From Dermacentor variabilis (taxonomy: Eukaryota; Arthropoda; Arachnida; Ixodida; Ixodidae): 64,000 nt of DNA. The DNA lies in NCBI RefSeq assembly GCF_050947875.1, contig NW_027460335.1, forward strand, positions 10,782,428 to 10,846,427, written 5' to 3'. The position numbers and the translations under genes are program-made. Shown here piece after piece: positions 47,925 to 57,978 of this stretch (the stretch's first letter is position 1; every line of letters starts with the position of its first letter). The notes beneath the pieces were generated by a model. It worked only from the letters and a program-made list of their open reading frames with translations. It was not told where the DNA came from and searched no databases.

Positions 47925-49670
47925 CTTGAGATCCCCATGCTGTATTTGCAGCGTCAATAAATAAATTGGTTGAAAAATGGCAGTTGTAGACGTCAGTGCC
48001 TTTCACAGCCATTCACAAGCCGTAAGCTTCGTGTGAAGCTTATGGACATCATGGGCAACATCATTGATTTAGGTCCTCTACTTTCTCATTGCGCCATCCG
48101 CTCATCGCGCAGGCAGACAAGGGTAGACAGCTGGCTAGACGCCTTGAAAAGCACGTGTGGGTGTTTTAACGAGTCTCTTCCGCGTGCCTTGAGTTGTCTG
48201 ATTTCTCAACAAGTTGACATATTTTTCAAGGCATTTGGCCAGCCATCCACTCTCATCCGCCCACCTGCAAAAGGCAGATTGAGCAAGTACAGGCGTTTAC
48301 ACAATTTATCTAACTCACATCTGTTTCACACATTGTTTGTTGCATGATTTCGAAAGAGGCTTCGACAAGAAGCATTTTGCCGTGATATGAAAGCGGCATC
48401 TAGATGTAGAGCACGTAACACGTCACGGCAAAATCTCCTGCAGTCATTCACATACACATCAGTCTATATGCAACAGAAGCCACAATGTCGAGAAATATGT
48501 GAAACAAGAACGAGCACTGTTTATTTCATTCTGTTCAAAGCATGGTGAAAACATTGGTGTTGTGCTATGTGCACGCATGTGCAAACAATCATGTTTTTAA
48601 TGCTAGTCTCCTAAGAAACACAGCCATTATGTCTTGCACCACCAATTTCAGAAGCTTTGTACACGATAATCACTGCTCACTGCGTTGAAACCATTGGGCA
48701 AGTCAACTGTATCGCTGAAACGTTCTGTTGTAAAACGGTAATGTCATTGAGCATGTAAAAAAAGAAATGTTAGGCAGCTGCCGTTCGTGGCCTTGAATTG
48801 GCAACCCACAAAAGTGCATAAGATCACTTTGTGGGGAAGCAGCATATTTAAACATTGTAAATAGTCTTGAATTTGGCAACGGTTATGTGCTTTAATGCCG
48901 ATTGTTGAAAAAGCATACAACTGGCAAAACTGTGTTACTGATGATAATCCGTCCACAACTTCCAACTATGTATATTAGTAGTCTCATCTTTCTGCATAAA
49001 AAAAATTCCTTTACATGGATCACAGTTGAGGTTGTGGTTTCACGGTTACTTCGCCAAGTGAGAGGAAGGGCCCAGCAAGGCGCGGGAAGTCAGTGCTGCT
49101 CGTGCTGCATTTTCATGTGCAATATGCGAGTGTCCGTGGCGCTGAGCCACATGCATACTGGATAACCCGAACTTTTGGGAGGGCTTGAAAAGTGACGATA
49201 AAATCGGTTTTTATTTTTGTTTTACTTTAACATTTTACATTTTTGGAAACGTTCATTTTCGCCTTAGAGCACCCTTATGAAATTTATGCTGACCTAGGCT
49301 ATGTCAAGTGTCCGTATTTGCTTTGCTTGACGAGATTAGTGAAATTGAAGACTGCCAATTGGGCTTGTTGGATTCTATTCATGTTCAGAAACAAAATGCG
49401 CTTAGATGAAGGCCAAACAAAGGATTGCTTGGCATGCATTGTCGTGTTGTGCACACCTTTCTTTTTCATTTGCTTTAGCGCTTAACCTCTCTACCTGACC
49501 TCCACTAGTTCAACCTACCTGCCTCCCTATTTTTGTTCTCTTAAAAACGAATATGAACTGAAATACGAAGTTCATATGCATTCACGAGAAATAATCTGCA
49601 ATTATGTGTGAGCAGGTTCTAAAGCCACTAGAGTCTTGAATTGCCATCTGTGGCTGTCCATTCGGGCACG

Positions 49671-52040
49671 TTAGCACAGGCTGGTTAACACTGGGTGCAG
49701 TGTGGGGCTGCACATTTGGAGGGCATTGGTCACGCATAATTTTGCTAGGTTGTGAAGCGCCAACCATGCAGTGATGACTAGGAGTGAAGTGTTCCTTTCA
49801 ATTTGTAGCTTCATCTGAAGGCACGGGAACCTCCTCTCCCAGATGGCGAATGCACGTTCCACGCTGTTTCTCGTTTTTTCTTGTGACTTGTACCTGAAAA
49901 AATAGCTGCATTATTTTTTTTGCCCTGAAAACATTGACAGAAAGAGCGGTGATCAGTTGCTCTTGATGTAATACGAGCAGTGTTTTGTCTTTCTTTGTTT
50001 GACACATTTTGCCTTTGAGGGATGAGCTTTCGAAATGAATTGCGAGAACATTCTTGAAAATTAGCAAATAAAAAGTGTTTCAATCCTGTGTTGTCTCTTG
50101 ACTAGTCTGCAATGTTCAAATACGTCGCTTTGCATGCAAGAAGTTTTTCAACCATTTTTGCAGGACACATTTTTCTTGAAAATAATTCTGATATTCTGCA
50201 AAACTGCTTTATAGAAATCCGCTAGCTTGCCTTTACTCTTGGCTGCCTTGGTCAGGACCCTTGACTGGAGTCAAGAGGTATGGCCTGCAGGCGTAGCCCA
50301 TATATCCGAGAAGAGTCCCTGGGGCGACAGAAGTCTCGTACAGAACTCTGACACGGCTGCTGTCAAAAATTCGGCTGTCGTGGGCAGACCCTGGCCAGCT
50401 GGTCACTGCATCGTAATTTTTTAGGTCATGGCCTGCGATTCCCTGCAAAACGCCAACTTTCGTTAATAAAGGCGGTAGGTATCCAAGATGTATTTGCACA
50501 TAGAGGAAATTTTGTAAAGGTAAGCAATTTATGGTGGCATCACATGACTGGTTGACTTCTTCCGTCGCATGTAAGTATGAGCGTTACTGTAAAGCTCCAA
50601 GTAACGCTCGTATTGATTGTGCAAAATTCGCGAATACACTTATTGAAACCAGAGTGGTGAAACAAAAGCGGCTGCTCCAATAATTCTGTTCTCGTAATAG
50701 TGTAGCTATGTGATAGAGTTATGCAGTCGAATCTCGATTACATGATCATGCCCGATACAAATTCTTGGATTGTCCCGGCCCAGGTATATTAGATTAATAA
50801 TGTGCTAAATTTCATATGTTGCGAACCCGCTTCTCGTACTGCGGTGGGTGATCCATATAGCCGAGCCATCGTGTGATCTCCTGCGGTAAGTGCGAGCGTG
50901 AATTATTAAGGAACGCGTGTCACCTGTTTACTATTACTAGCATACGCCTCACCCAATTCCTTGAAGCAATCGTCGCCGCATAACAGCACTGTATTCCGAC
51001 AAAGTTGACTTTAGCAATTACACGTATTCTTGCCGAATATTCAGGCATGCTTGTTCTCCTTACATTCCTTTACATTCTCCTTAATAACATCATGATATTT
51101 TTATCTCCGTCAAGGTACACATAATCGAAATTATACTGGGTGAAAACTTGAAGGGATATACACTTGCGGCGCTGTGATTGCATCGCAACTACGATATTAC
51201 GAAGCTGAGGAAGACGTTGCGGGTTCAAATTGCTGGTCACGGCAGTTGCATTTTAATGAGGGACGAGGCGTCAGTGCAGATTCGGGTTAGCAAATTCGAA
51301 GCATCGACAACTGCCATTGGACAGATGTGCACTGGCGGTATGAAACCGCGTCGTAAATTATTCGGGTGGTTTACCTGGTGTTACGTCTGTTACATTTACA
51401 GAGTCGTACTACCAGCGGCATTCTGTACCTCTTCTGTTTGCATTTCGGTACCAAACCACCTCTGCTATTTTAGAAATGGAGACTCACGTGAGCATTCATC
51501 AAAATATATCCTTTCGGGTCCAGGGCTCTTAATTGGCACATGAGTGCAGTCAATATACCCACTGACACCGGGAAACTTGCCTATCTTATAAAATTCGTTT
51601 ATCACGCCACTCATTTCTGAAGCGGCACCACACTTCACAAGCGCAGTGAATAGGCTTCTGGAGATCATAGTAGAAACGCGCTCGATCACCCGCGAGATCG
51701 TCGGCTGGGAAATATTCACCATGTACCCGGTCAAAGTTTTAAACGTTCCTGCTCCATGGAACCGCAGTGTGATAAGGAGCTGCAGTAGAGGTGGCACAGG
51801 GAACCCCCATCCGACATTGTGTTCCTGGGGAGGCAGTCTTGCGAGCAACTGCTGCATGGCACATTTGCTCAATCAAAATCGGCACAAAGACTCGTAGTAA
51901 TTGTACAGCTCCATGGGATTAAAGTGATCCCTGACCACCCGCCGCGGCGGCGATGCGTATTCGTAGGCTGCTCCAGTCGATGTTTCTTCGTAGCGATCCA
52001 GATAGCCAACAAACTCGTCGAAGTCGTACATCGCCGCCAT
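49671..52040 (-). pseudogene. PIF/Harbinger DDE transposase pseudogene
   Basis: I place the start at MAAMYDFDEFVGYLDRYEET (52040). The frame then runs to 51465 with one stop (CRF-stop-LSKCAMQQLLARLPPQ). Then come PPLLQLLITLRFHGAGTFKT, ISQPTISRVIERVSTMI and FPGVSGYIDCTHVPIKSP (first Asp, about 51524-51577). About 950 bp of unrelated or intronic sequence follows. At 50230-50420 it resumes with WPGSAHDSRIFDSSRVRVLY and LLGYMGYACRPYLLTPV, where the second catalytic Asp (LLGD) is Tyr. After another gap, VERAFAIWERRFPCLQMKLQ (about 49805-49870) carries the Glu, and VITAWLALHNLAK closes it. Stops, gaps and the lost Asp make it inactive. Confidence 0.88.
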
Positions 52041-52179
52041 TTTGTTTGTTTACAATGGAGCGTTCTGGAAGGTCAAATGCTACCTTAACCAAGCCTTGCT
52101 TATCACGGCCACAAGTAGGAGAAAAGCTGTGCGATAACTGGAAGGTTGGTTCTTCAACCGCGTTAAGGGCTCTTCACTG

Positions 52180-52220
52180 ACTTAAGTCATAAGCATAAGT
52201 TTGGTTTGTGAGTATGGCGG
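52180..52220 (-). repeat. Harbinger right terminal inverted repeat
   Basis: Reverse complement starts CCGCCATACTCACAAACCAA and pairs with 44052-44092. Confidence 0.85.
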
Positions 52221-52510
52221 TGTCTTTGGCGAGTTTTTTGTAGTTTTAGTACTTCATAGGAAATATTCCTTGTTCCATTTTCTGCCGTTCAAACATCCGT
52301 GTGAATGTTTTTCTGCATGTTATCTTTAGGTTGCCATGATAAAAACTGTCAAAATAATAATTTGCGCGGAAAACACAGCGATCAGATAAAGCATCATTTC
52401 GTTTGAAAGATAGGGTCTAGCGCACGGAAGAAATGAATGCGCTAAAAAATCTAGCCCCTTTTCCGAGTACCTTGAAATCAAGCGCCCTTCCTCAAGCCTC
52501 GTTCCTAAAA
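52221..52510. repeat. Unnamed interspersed repeat, right part after Harbinger
   Basis: Co-linear with 33588-33880: TGTCT-TG, TTTTTTGTAGTTTTAGTACT, CAAACATCCGTGTGAATGTT, TTTGAAAGATAGGGTCTAGC, AAGCGCCCTTCCTCAAGCC. It restores the repeat interrupted at 44051. Confidence 0.8.
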
Positions 52511-52565
52511 AAAGTTTCCAGGGTCTTTCTGAAAATCCGGAAAATTTCTGTCGCATTTTCCTTTG

Positions 52566-52880
52566 TTTTTTCGACGCATTGCTGTCATTGCTTCACCAGG
52601 GACGTGACATCAGCTCCTATACTAGGCTACCAGACACAATCTCTGGCTCGAGCGAGTGTCTTTGCTATGCCGAAGTGTCGTTTATGTAACAGTCGTAGCA
52701 CTTCGTTATGGCAAGAAGCAGGGACGACAATTCGAGCAGCGTAGAGGAGGAGATCGTTCTCCAGAGTAAGCTGGTGTCGATGCTCGTAGAATGGTTTCAG
52801 GTCCGCTGGTAAATCTCGCCTGGAGGGCCACTCTTTTTTCTTGCTCCACCGGCGAAGCTGTGCGCAAACAGGGTCTGCTT
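52566..52880 (-). pseudogene. Integrase zinc-binding domain of gypsy element 2
   Basis: ASQQADPVCAQLRRW and SRRDLPADLKPFYEHRHQLT precede ENDLLLYAARIVVPASCHNE. Then VLRLLHKRHFGIAKTLARAR, CVW-stop-PSIGADVTSLVK and QQCV supply the H-H-C-C pattern, with the first Cys of the last pair changed to a stop. The catalytic core is absent. Confidence 0.8.
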
Positions 52881-52896
52881 GTTGAGATGCCTTTAA

Positions 52897-54181
52897 TCAT
52901 TGAAGGCTGTGCTCCTTTATGGAAAAAGAGATTTTGAAAGAGCATACGAAAGCTTCCACGGTTTGTTCGAGCTCTGTGTCTTCTATTTTTTGTAGAGGCG
53001 CTCTGATAAGATTGTTAACCTTTGCCTGGTAACCTTTGCCTGGAACGTATGCAATCACGTACTGGTATCGCATCATTCTCATTTTTAGCCTCTGTAATGT
53101 AGGTGTCTGGTCGTCAAGGCTCTTCGAAGTGAAGAAGGCAACCAACAGCTTACGGTCTATTCTAGCTTGAAGAGCTTGCCCATACGATAATCGCCGCACT
53201 TGGTACATGCCCAGACTAAATCAAAAGCCTCTTTCCCGATTTGAGAGTATTGCTTCTCGGTCTCTGAGAGTAATCGCGCAGCCTAAGCGATAACATAAAA
53301 CGTCCCATTTGTTTGCTTCTGCCGGATTAATGAAACAAGTCCGAAGGACGATGGATCTGCAGTGACGATCGTTTCTCTAGATAGATCGTAAACTCCATGG
53401 ACAGCGCAAGACGAGAGCACCGACTTCTATCTGTTGAACGACTGCTGTTGTGGAGCATCCCAAGCAAACTCTCCCTTCTTTGACAGCAAAACAGCAGGTG
53501 GTTGCTGGACTTTACAAAGATTGGGAAGGAATCTGGCGAGGTATGTTGCCGGTCCTGCTTCTTGGGCTGTCCATTTTCATAATGGCTTCAACTTTCTTTT
53601 CGTCGAGTCGCATGTCGTCTTGGTCTAGCCAGTGTCCAAGGAACGTGAGGCTGTGTACATTGAACAAGAATTTGCTTTCATTCAATATCAGTCCAGCCTT
53701 GGCGAGTAGCTGCAGCGCATTTCTGAGTCTCATTGGGCTCAAGTTTGTTCGAACTCCAGATAAGGATGTCGTACGTGGGACAGGCAACCCTTCTGACGCC
53801 TTGTAAAATGCATGACATCTGTTTCTTGAAATGTTCAGGAGCAGACGCAATTGCAAACGGCAACCGGTTGAAAAAGAAACGTTCAAAAGGTGGGATGAAC
53901 GTGGTGAGCTTTTTAAAAACTTCACAAAGGAGAATTTGCCAAAATTAAGAGTTAGCGTCCAGTTTGGAGAACACTTTAGGTCCATAAAGAAGTCCGAGAG
54001 TGTGCAGCACGAAAGGGATAGGATGCCATTCTCTCAGAGCGTGGCGGTTCAGTTCTGTCAAGTCCACGCAGATTCTCACGTCTACAGATTGCTTTGGGAC
54101 GACTACCATTGGTGCACCCCACTCAGTCGGCTCGTGAACAGGTGATATGACGCCGAGTTTCTGCATTCTTTGTAATTCCAA
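52897..54181 (-). pseudogene. Reverse transcriptase and RNase H of gypsy element 2
   Basis: RT begins MQKLGVISPVHEPTEWGAPM, VRICVDLTELNRHALREWHP and PKVFSKLDANS (54181-53945). MPFAIASAPEHFKKQMSCIL then leads to CPTYDILIWSS, where the MDD/LDD catalytic box has become TYD (about 53770-53800). LLAKAGLILNESKFLFNVHS and FLGHWLDQDDMRLDEKKVEA follow. RNase H ends with RKLLVAFFTSKSLDDQTPTL, RLKMRMMRYQYVIAYVPGKG and NNLIRAPLQ (53208-52970). Several frame changes separate the pieces and one catalytic Asp is lost. Confidence 0.88.
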
Positions 54182-54510
54182 CTTTGTCCTTTCGTATAAG
54201 GGAATTGGGATGCGCCTCGGAGAACTGAGCTCGAAAGCTATCGCTCTTGCTTGAAGTTGTTTTCAGTGTTCCTTGTGTAGTTTGCCGAGTCCCTGGAACA
54301 ACGCTGGAAATTCTTCTTTCGAATTCACTTTCTCAGCAATAGCGTTTACAAATGTCAACATGCGGAGTTCATTGATCGCTGGCTTGCCTAACAACAAAGT
54401 GCGGACCTCATCTAAGACGTAGACATCCTGAGTAGTGTTATGGTCGCGGTAGATGAACTCGAGTTGTGCAACTCCTGTGGCTGGGAGAAGTTTTCGTCTG
54501 GACTATGTAA

Positions 54511-54867
54511 CTAGGGAGGAGGAGCTGAGAGAAAAGGCCTGAGAGAAAAGGCCTGAGAGAAAAGGCCTGAGAGAAATGCTTGCTTCGGGAGGACTGTTTC
54601 GTCGGCGCTCGTGTCAATTTTGAAATCTACTGGCTGACCTTGAACCAAGACCGCTGCCTCCCATGCTCCAGCATATGACGTCTTGATTACTCCGTGGAAT
54701 CCTGCTCCTAAATTGACTTGCTGCGTTTCGACACAGTCGAGGTGCCGCGACATGCATACGGAGGCGTAATGACCCGTTTTCCCGCAATTCCTGCAGGCTT
54801 CTGTGCGTGCTGGGCGCAGAGTACGAGGTTGACATTCTTGACCACACCAACGGCATGGTTTCTGCAT
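54511..54867 (-). pseudogene. Zinc knuckle and protease of gypsy element 2
   Basis: ACRNCGKTGHYASVCMSRH is a complete CCHC zinc knuckle (about 54745-54800). GQPVDFKIDTSADETVLPKQ is the protease active site with DTS instead of DTG (about 54590-54650). The frame then enters a 14-bp tandem repeat that has replaced the protease flap region. Confidence 0.85.
54527..54576. repeat. 14-bp tandem repeat, 3.5 copies
   Basis: GAGAGAAAAGGCCT repeats at 54527, 54541 and 54555, with a partial copy from 54569. The period is not a multiple of three, so each copy shifts the protease frame. Confidence 0.95.
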
Positions 54868-55060
54868 CCTGTTATTACCGGAGGATGAAGATGGCTTGTT
54901 TGCCCCACTGAATAGCTGCCGCTTTTGTATATTCGAAGTACGAGGGTGACGCTCTTTAGCGCATCAACGGCACGGTTTCTGCATGCTGTTTTTACCGCAG
55001 CATGAAGATGACTTGTTTGCCCCACGTGAATAGCTGCCGCTTTTGTCCTGTTTCGAAGTG
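54852..55060. repeat. About 116-bp tandem duplication at the gag zinc-knuckle border
   Basis: 54852-54943 and 54968-55057 share GGCA-GGTTTCTGCAT-CTGTT-TTACCG-AG and ATGAAGATG-CTTGTTTGCCCC. Both then have TGAATAGCTGCCGCTTTTGT. The copies differ at a few bases and by small indels. Confidence 0.85.
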
Positions 55061-55648
55061 CCCCATGTGGATTGGGAAGCGGACGCAACCTTGTTCACAC
55101 ATGGTACTTCCTGGCGGATCTCGACTTGTTGCTGTCGTTCGCTCTCGATCTGGCACATGGACTCAAGAGCCTTTTAAAGGGGGAGGTGCGCGTCGAGCTG
55201 TAGACTGGTGGATAGCTGCTTATCTTTTATCCCAACAACGAGGCGGTCGCGCGCGAACTCTTCTCGAAGAGCGCCGACCTCCCTATCTTTCGAAAGTGTG
55301 TGAAGGAGCAGTAACGAAATCCACGGCCGACTCACCGTCTTATTGTACTCTGGTGTTGAATCTGGCTAGTTGTAAGATTACGTGGCCTCGCGTAATGAAG
55401 TATTTGTCCGACTGCTCTACGACTGCGTCGAGTTTCTTGGAGTTGTTTTCAGAGAGAGCAAAAATGGCGTAGATTTCCTCGGCTCGCTCGCCCATGATGT
55501 AGAGTAGCGCATCTATTTGATGCTTTTCGGGCTGAAAGCACAACGCTGAAGAGGTTCGAAAACGTGCAAACGTTTGTTTGCACTTCGGCCACTCGTTCGG
55601 CGACGAAGAGTTGAAGGCGTCTGGCGGTTGAATTATGAATGACGGCAT
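54870..55648 (-). pseudogene. gag of gypsy element 2
   Basis: MPSFIIQPPDAFNSSSPNEW (55648) is followed by RTSSALCFQPEKHQIDALLY, YIMGERAEEIYAIFALSENN and HVILQLARFN. After a frame change come REVGALREEFARDRLVVGIK, DKQLSTSLQLDAHLPL and CQIESERQQQVEIRQEV. Together these give the Gag layout of the tick gypsy lineage with MGE-AE-I and EFARDR-VVGI motifs. The duplicated border at 54852-55060 lies at its end. Confidence 0.8.
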
Positions 55649-55797
55649 GGCCTCGAACGTTAAGGAGTCGTGTTGCTTGAGTACCGAGATGTGCTTATAG
55701 GGAGCAGCTCACCGGCGTTTCGTTGCTGGCATTGTCCTTCGCACGGAAGAGGACTAGGAACCGATGTCGGCGGCTAGAAGCTGTTCTCCTGACAGCA

Positions 55798-55900
55798 TGT
55801 TGTAGCCAGGCAGGAAGAGCGAGATGGCCAAATGAAGAGTCACATACGCACGCGTTTAATGGTTTCTGAGACGTGTTCATTCTCAAGAAGAAGAAGAAGC
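55798..55900 (-). repeat. Candidate 5' LTR edge (R/U5) of gypsy element 2
   Basis: On the minus strand CATTAAACGCGTGCGTATG contains an ATTAAA polyadenylation-type signal. The stretch ends GGCTACAACA at 55798, where an LTR could stop. The outer LTR limit and the 3' LTR were not found, so this is tentative. Confidence 0.35.
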
Positions 55901-55948
55901 ACACGCTGCCAGATCGCCAGATCGGGGAACTATGTTTCCCTGCTTCCA

Positions 55949-56722
55949 CTAGATGGCAGCATATACAACAGAAAGGTACACATAGAAATGGTCTCCAGAA
56001 AGAGCACTTCCCCCTTTACGCAGTTCCAAGTCAATATGAGCCAACGAACTCATGCACCACTATATCCTGCGGAGACGGCGAAGCGGAGAAAGCCTACTCA
56101 CAATAGTCAAAATCATTTGCACAGGCAGTGAACAGTTTGCCCTCGCAAAATATATTTGCACTGCCTAACAAAAGCATGCACTGACAGAGCTACGCACTCT
56201 CAGTACTACCGGAATAACACGTGTTGCGTTTCTAGCACAATATATGACTGAACAAAGCCTACGCACTCCATAGCTTCATACACCTGTTGACCATAGCGCG
56301 TACGGGAAAACAAATCTGAACGAGCACCGGGAATAGCACCCGTGCATAACCTTATCCATGACTGAACTCCGCAACCCGTCTACAAGGCAAAACAGCTCCG
56401 CTCGTACACGTTTGCAAGTCGAGTACTCTTAACATCAATCCCTAAATAAAACAAACCAAAAACTGAGTTCTTCAGTGACGCAGTTAGCCACGAAACTTGG
56501 CCAAAACATCCGAAGTACCCTGTGAATGCCTCGCCGCGGAAACTCGACGGCCAACTGTCATGCCGAGTGCGCCGAGACGCGGAAAATAAGAATACCACGT
56601 GATGGCGCTCCACCCATTGGGAGACGCAGACCTTGTATCCTCCCTCGTCTCATGCCCCTCGCAGCAACAGCGGCGGCAAGATAAAAGTATGTCGCTACCT
56701 TTAAATTTTATTCAGGGACATT
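55949..56722. other. Unassigned DNA, may include the rest of an LTR
   Basis: Lies upstream (in element direction) of gypsy element 2. I recognised no domain or clear LTR end. Confidence 0.3.
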
Positions 56723-57376
56723 AGGGAAAACAAGTGTTCCTGTATATGCTCCCGCAGATAGCAGAGTTGTGCGCAACTTTTCCGGCGCCGCTCGCAGCGC
56801 TATTAGCCGGGCGCTATCATGTGGGACAAAATGACGTCAAATGTTCAACTGCGCCACTGCAAGGCCAACTTTACGGGCTTGACGCCGACTCGTCGATTCC
56901 GTTATGCCATTGTGATGTGTGGTGCGCGACATGGTGCGGTGATCGCGACGGTCAGGAGCAGACGACACTGAGTGCACGCGCGCCGAGGCGGAAGAAGGAA
57001 AACAACAACGCCGAAGAGCGTCCGGCACGAGAACGCGCGGCGCATGAAAAACAACAAAAAGAAGAAAAACAACCAATTAGAAAAGACCACGGGGCGTCAG
57101 GCAGCCAATCCGAGAATGCCAAATCGGCCAGACCAGAAGAAAAAGCGTGGTGCGCTGGCAGAACGGGAGGACACGCAAGGAGACGCAGCGGAGACGCCAG
57201 GAGAGTTCCAGGAAGCAACGGCAGGAGGAGGTCAACCACCGGAGCGGGCGTTGAAGACGGGCCGTCGGGTTCCCGACCCGAGCCCACCAGGACTTCACCC
57301 GACCGGGGCCTCCTGCCAACCTGTTCCTGTGCGTCGCCCGTCTACCTGAGCGGGCCGCCAGCTGCTCAAGGCCGGT

Positions 57377-57620
57377 GAGCTTCTGCGCCAGTGGGCAGGA
57401 CGAGAACAGTCGAGCTTCGGGCCCGAGTTCTAAGCCAGCTGCCCGGCCAGAACGCCAACCCCGTCTGTCGTGCCGCCTGCTGCCCGAGGCCGGCGTTCGA
57501 GCTTCTGCGCCCGTGGACGGGACAAGAGCAGTTGGGCTACGGGCCCGAACTCTACACCCAGCTGCCCGGCCAGAACACCGACGCCGTCTGCTCCTGCCAC
57601 AAGCCGCCCGCTTTACCTCG
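57377..57620. repeat. 122-bp tandem duplication, GC-rich
   Basis: GAGCTTCTGCGCC-GTGG starts at 57377 and 57499. Both copies share CAGCTGCCCGGCCAGAAC and GCC...CCGTCTG. A 148-residue plus-strand frame (57391-57837) passes through both, reading LPGQNANPVC and LPGQNTDAVC, but it resembles no protein I know. Confidence 0.85.
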
Positions 57621-57935
57621 CCTAGCCAGAGCTGGCGCGCTCCGGTCGCCCGGTCGGTCAGCTTACACCGCGACCTATGGTGAGACCGGCGCCACGCCTT
57701 TCGCCAGCCTGTCGCCGCGTCGCCGCGTCGAGACTGTTACGCGTCCCTGCCCTCGTGGCAAGCCCGGACTCGCACACTCGTTAACTGCATGCAAGCCCTA
57801 TGTGTGTTCCTTGCCGCAATGTCTGCTTGAGTGTTAATTTTTTGGCATGCTTTCTATTTCCTTCTATTTACTTTATGCCTCTTTTTAGTTGGATTAAAAG
57901 TCTTTGTGTGTGTGTTCAAACCAATGGCTTTGTCC

Positions 57936-57978
57936 TCAATTGGGTTCTCGGAGGCTCCGCCTAAGAGAACCCAATTGA
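57936..57978. repeat. 14-bp perfect hairpin with structured loop
   Basis: TCAATTGGGTTCTC (57936-57949) pairs with GAGAACCCAATTGA (57965-57978). The 15-base loop itself contains GGAGGC and GCCT, which can pair. It follows GGATTAAAAG (about 57891), an ATTAAA polyadenylation-type signal, by about 40 bp. Confidence 0.95.

Larger units (their letters stand above)
44052..52220. mobile_element. Two-gene PIF/Harbinger DNA transposon, 8.2 kb, decayed
   Basis: The ends form a terminal inverted repeat: CCACCGTATTCACAAACGAA at the left and, on the minus strand, CCGCCATACTCACAAACCAA at the right. Inside are a Myb/SANT-like gene (plus, 44627-47522) and a Harbinger transposase (minus, 49671-52040), pointing towards each other. 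This pair is the standard gene set of PIF/Harbinger elements, where the Myb-like protein helps nuclear import and end recognition. The sequences on both sides continue one another in the uninterrupted repeat at 32505-33880, which independently fixes the ends. No clear 3-bp target duplication remains. Confidence 0.9.
52545..55800 (-). mobile_element. Second Ty3/gypsy element, 3' end missing
   Basis: Gag, zinc knuckle, protease, RT, RNase H and the integrase zinc finger are readable on the minus strand in that order. Homology stops within integrase at about 52560, next to the split repeat. Its proteins differ clearly from the 24327-29407 family: the RT opens VISPVHEPTEWGAPMVVVPK and the Gag is RNA-helicase-like spaced with IDALLYIMGERA. 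It therefore belongs to another gypsy lineage. Confidence 0.85.

Noticed and set aside
47970..48347. A 125-residue open frame as a third gene of the Harbinger element
   Set aside because: No family motif and no match to the standard gene set of the superfamily; it may be intron or inserted DNA.
56734..57378. A 214-residue open frame as a host gene
   Set aside because: It begins inside the terminal inverted repeat of the unassigned element, and its low-complexity Arg/Glu-rich composition follows from GC-rich DNA. Other frames of the same stretch are equally open.
57391..57837. A 148-residue open frame as a real gene
   Set aside because: GC-rich tandem duplication gives long frames by chance; no domain, no clear start context and it lies in a repeat.
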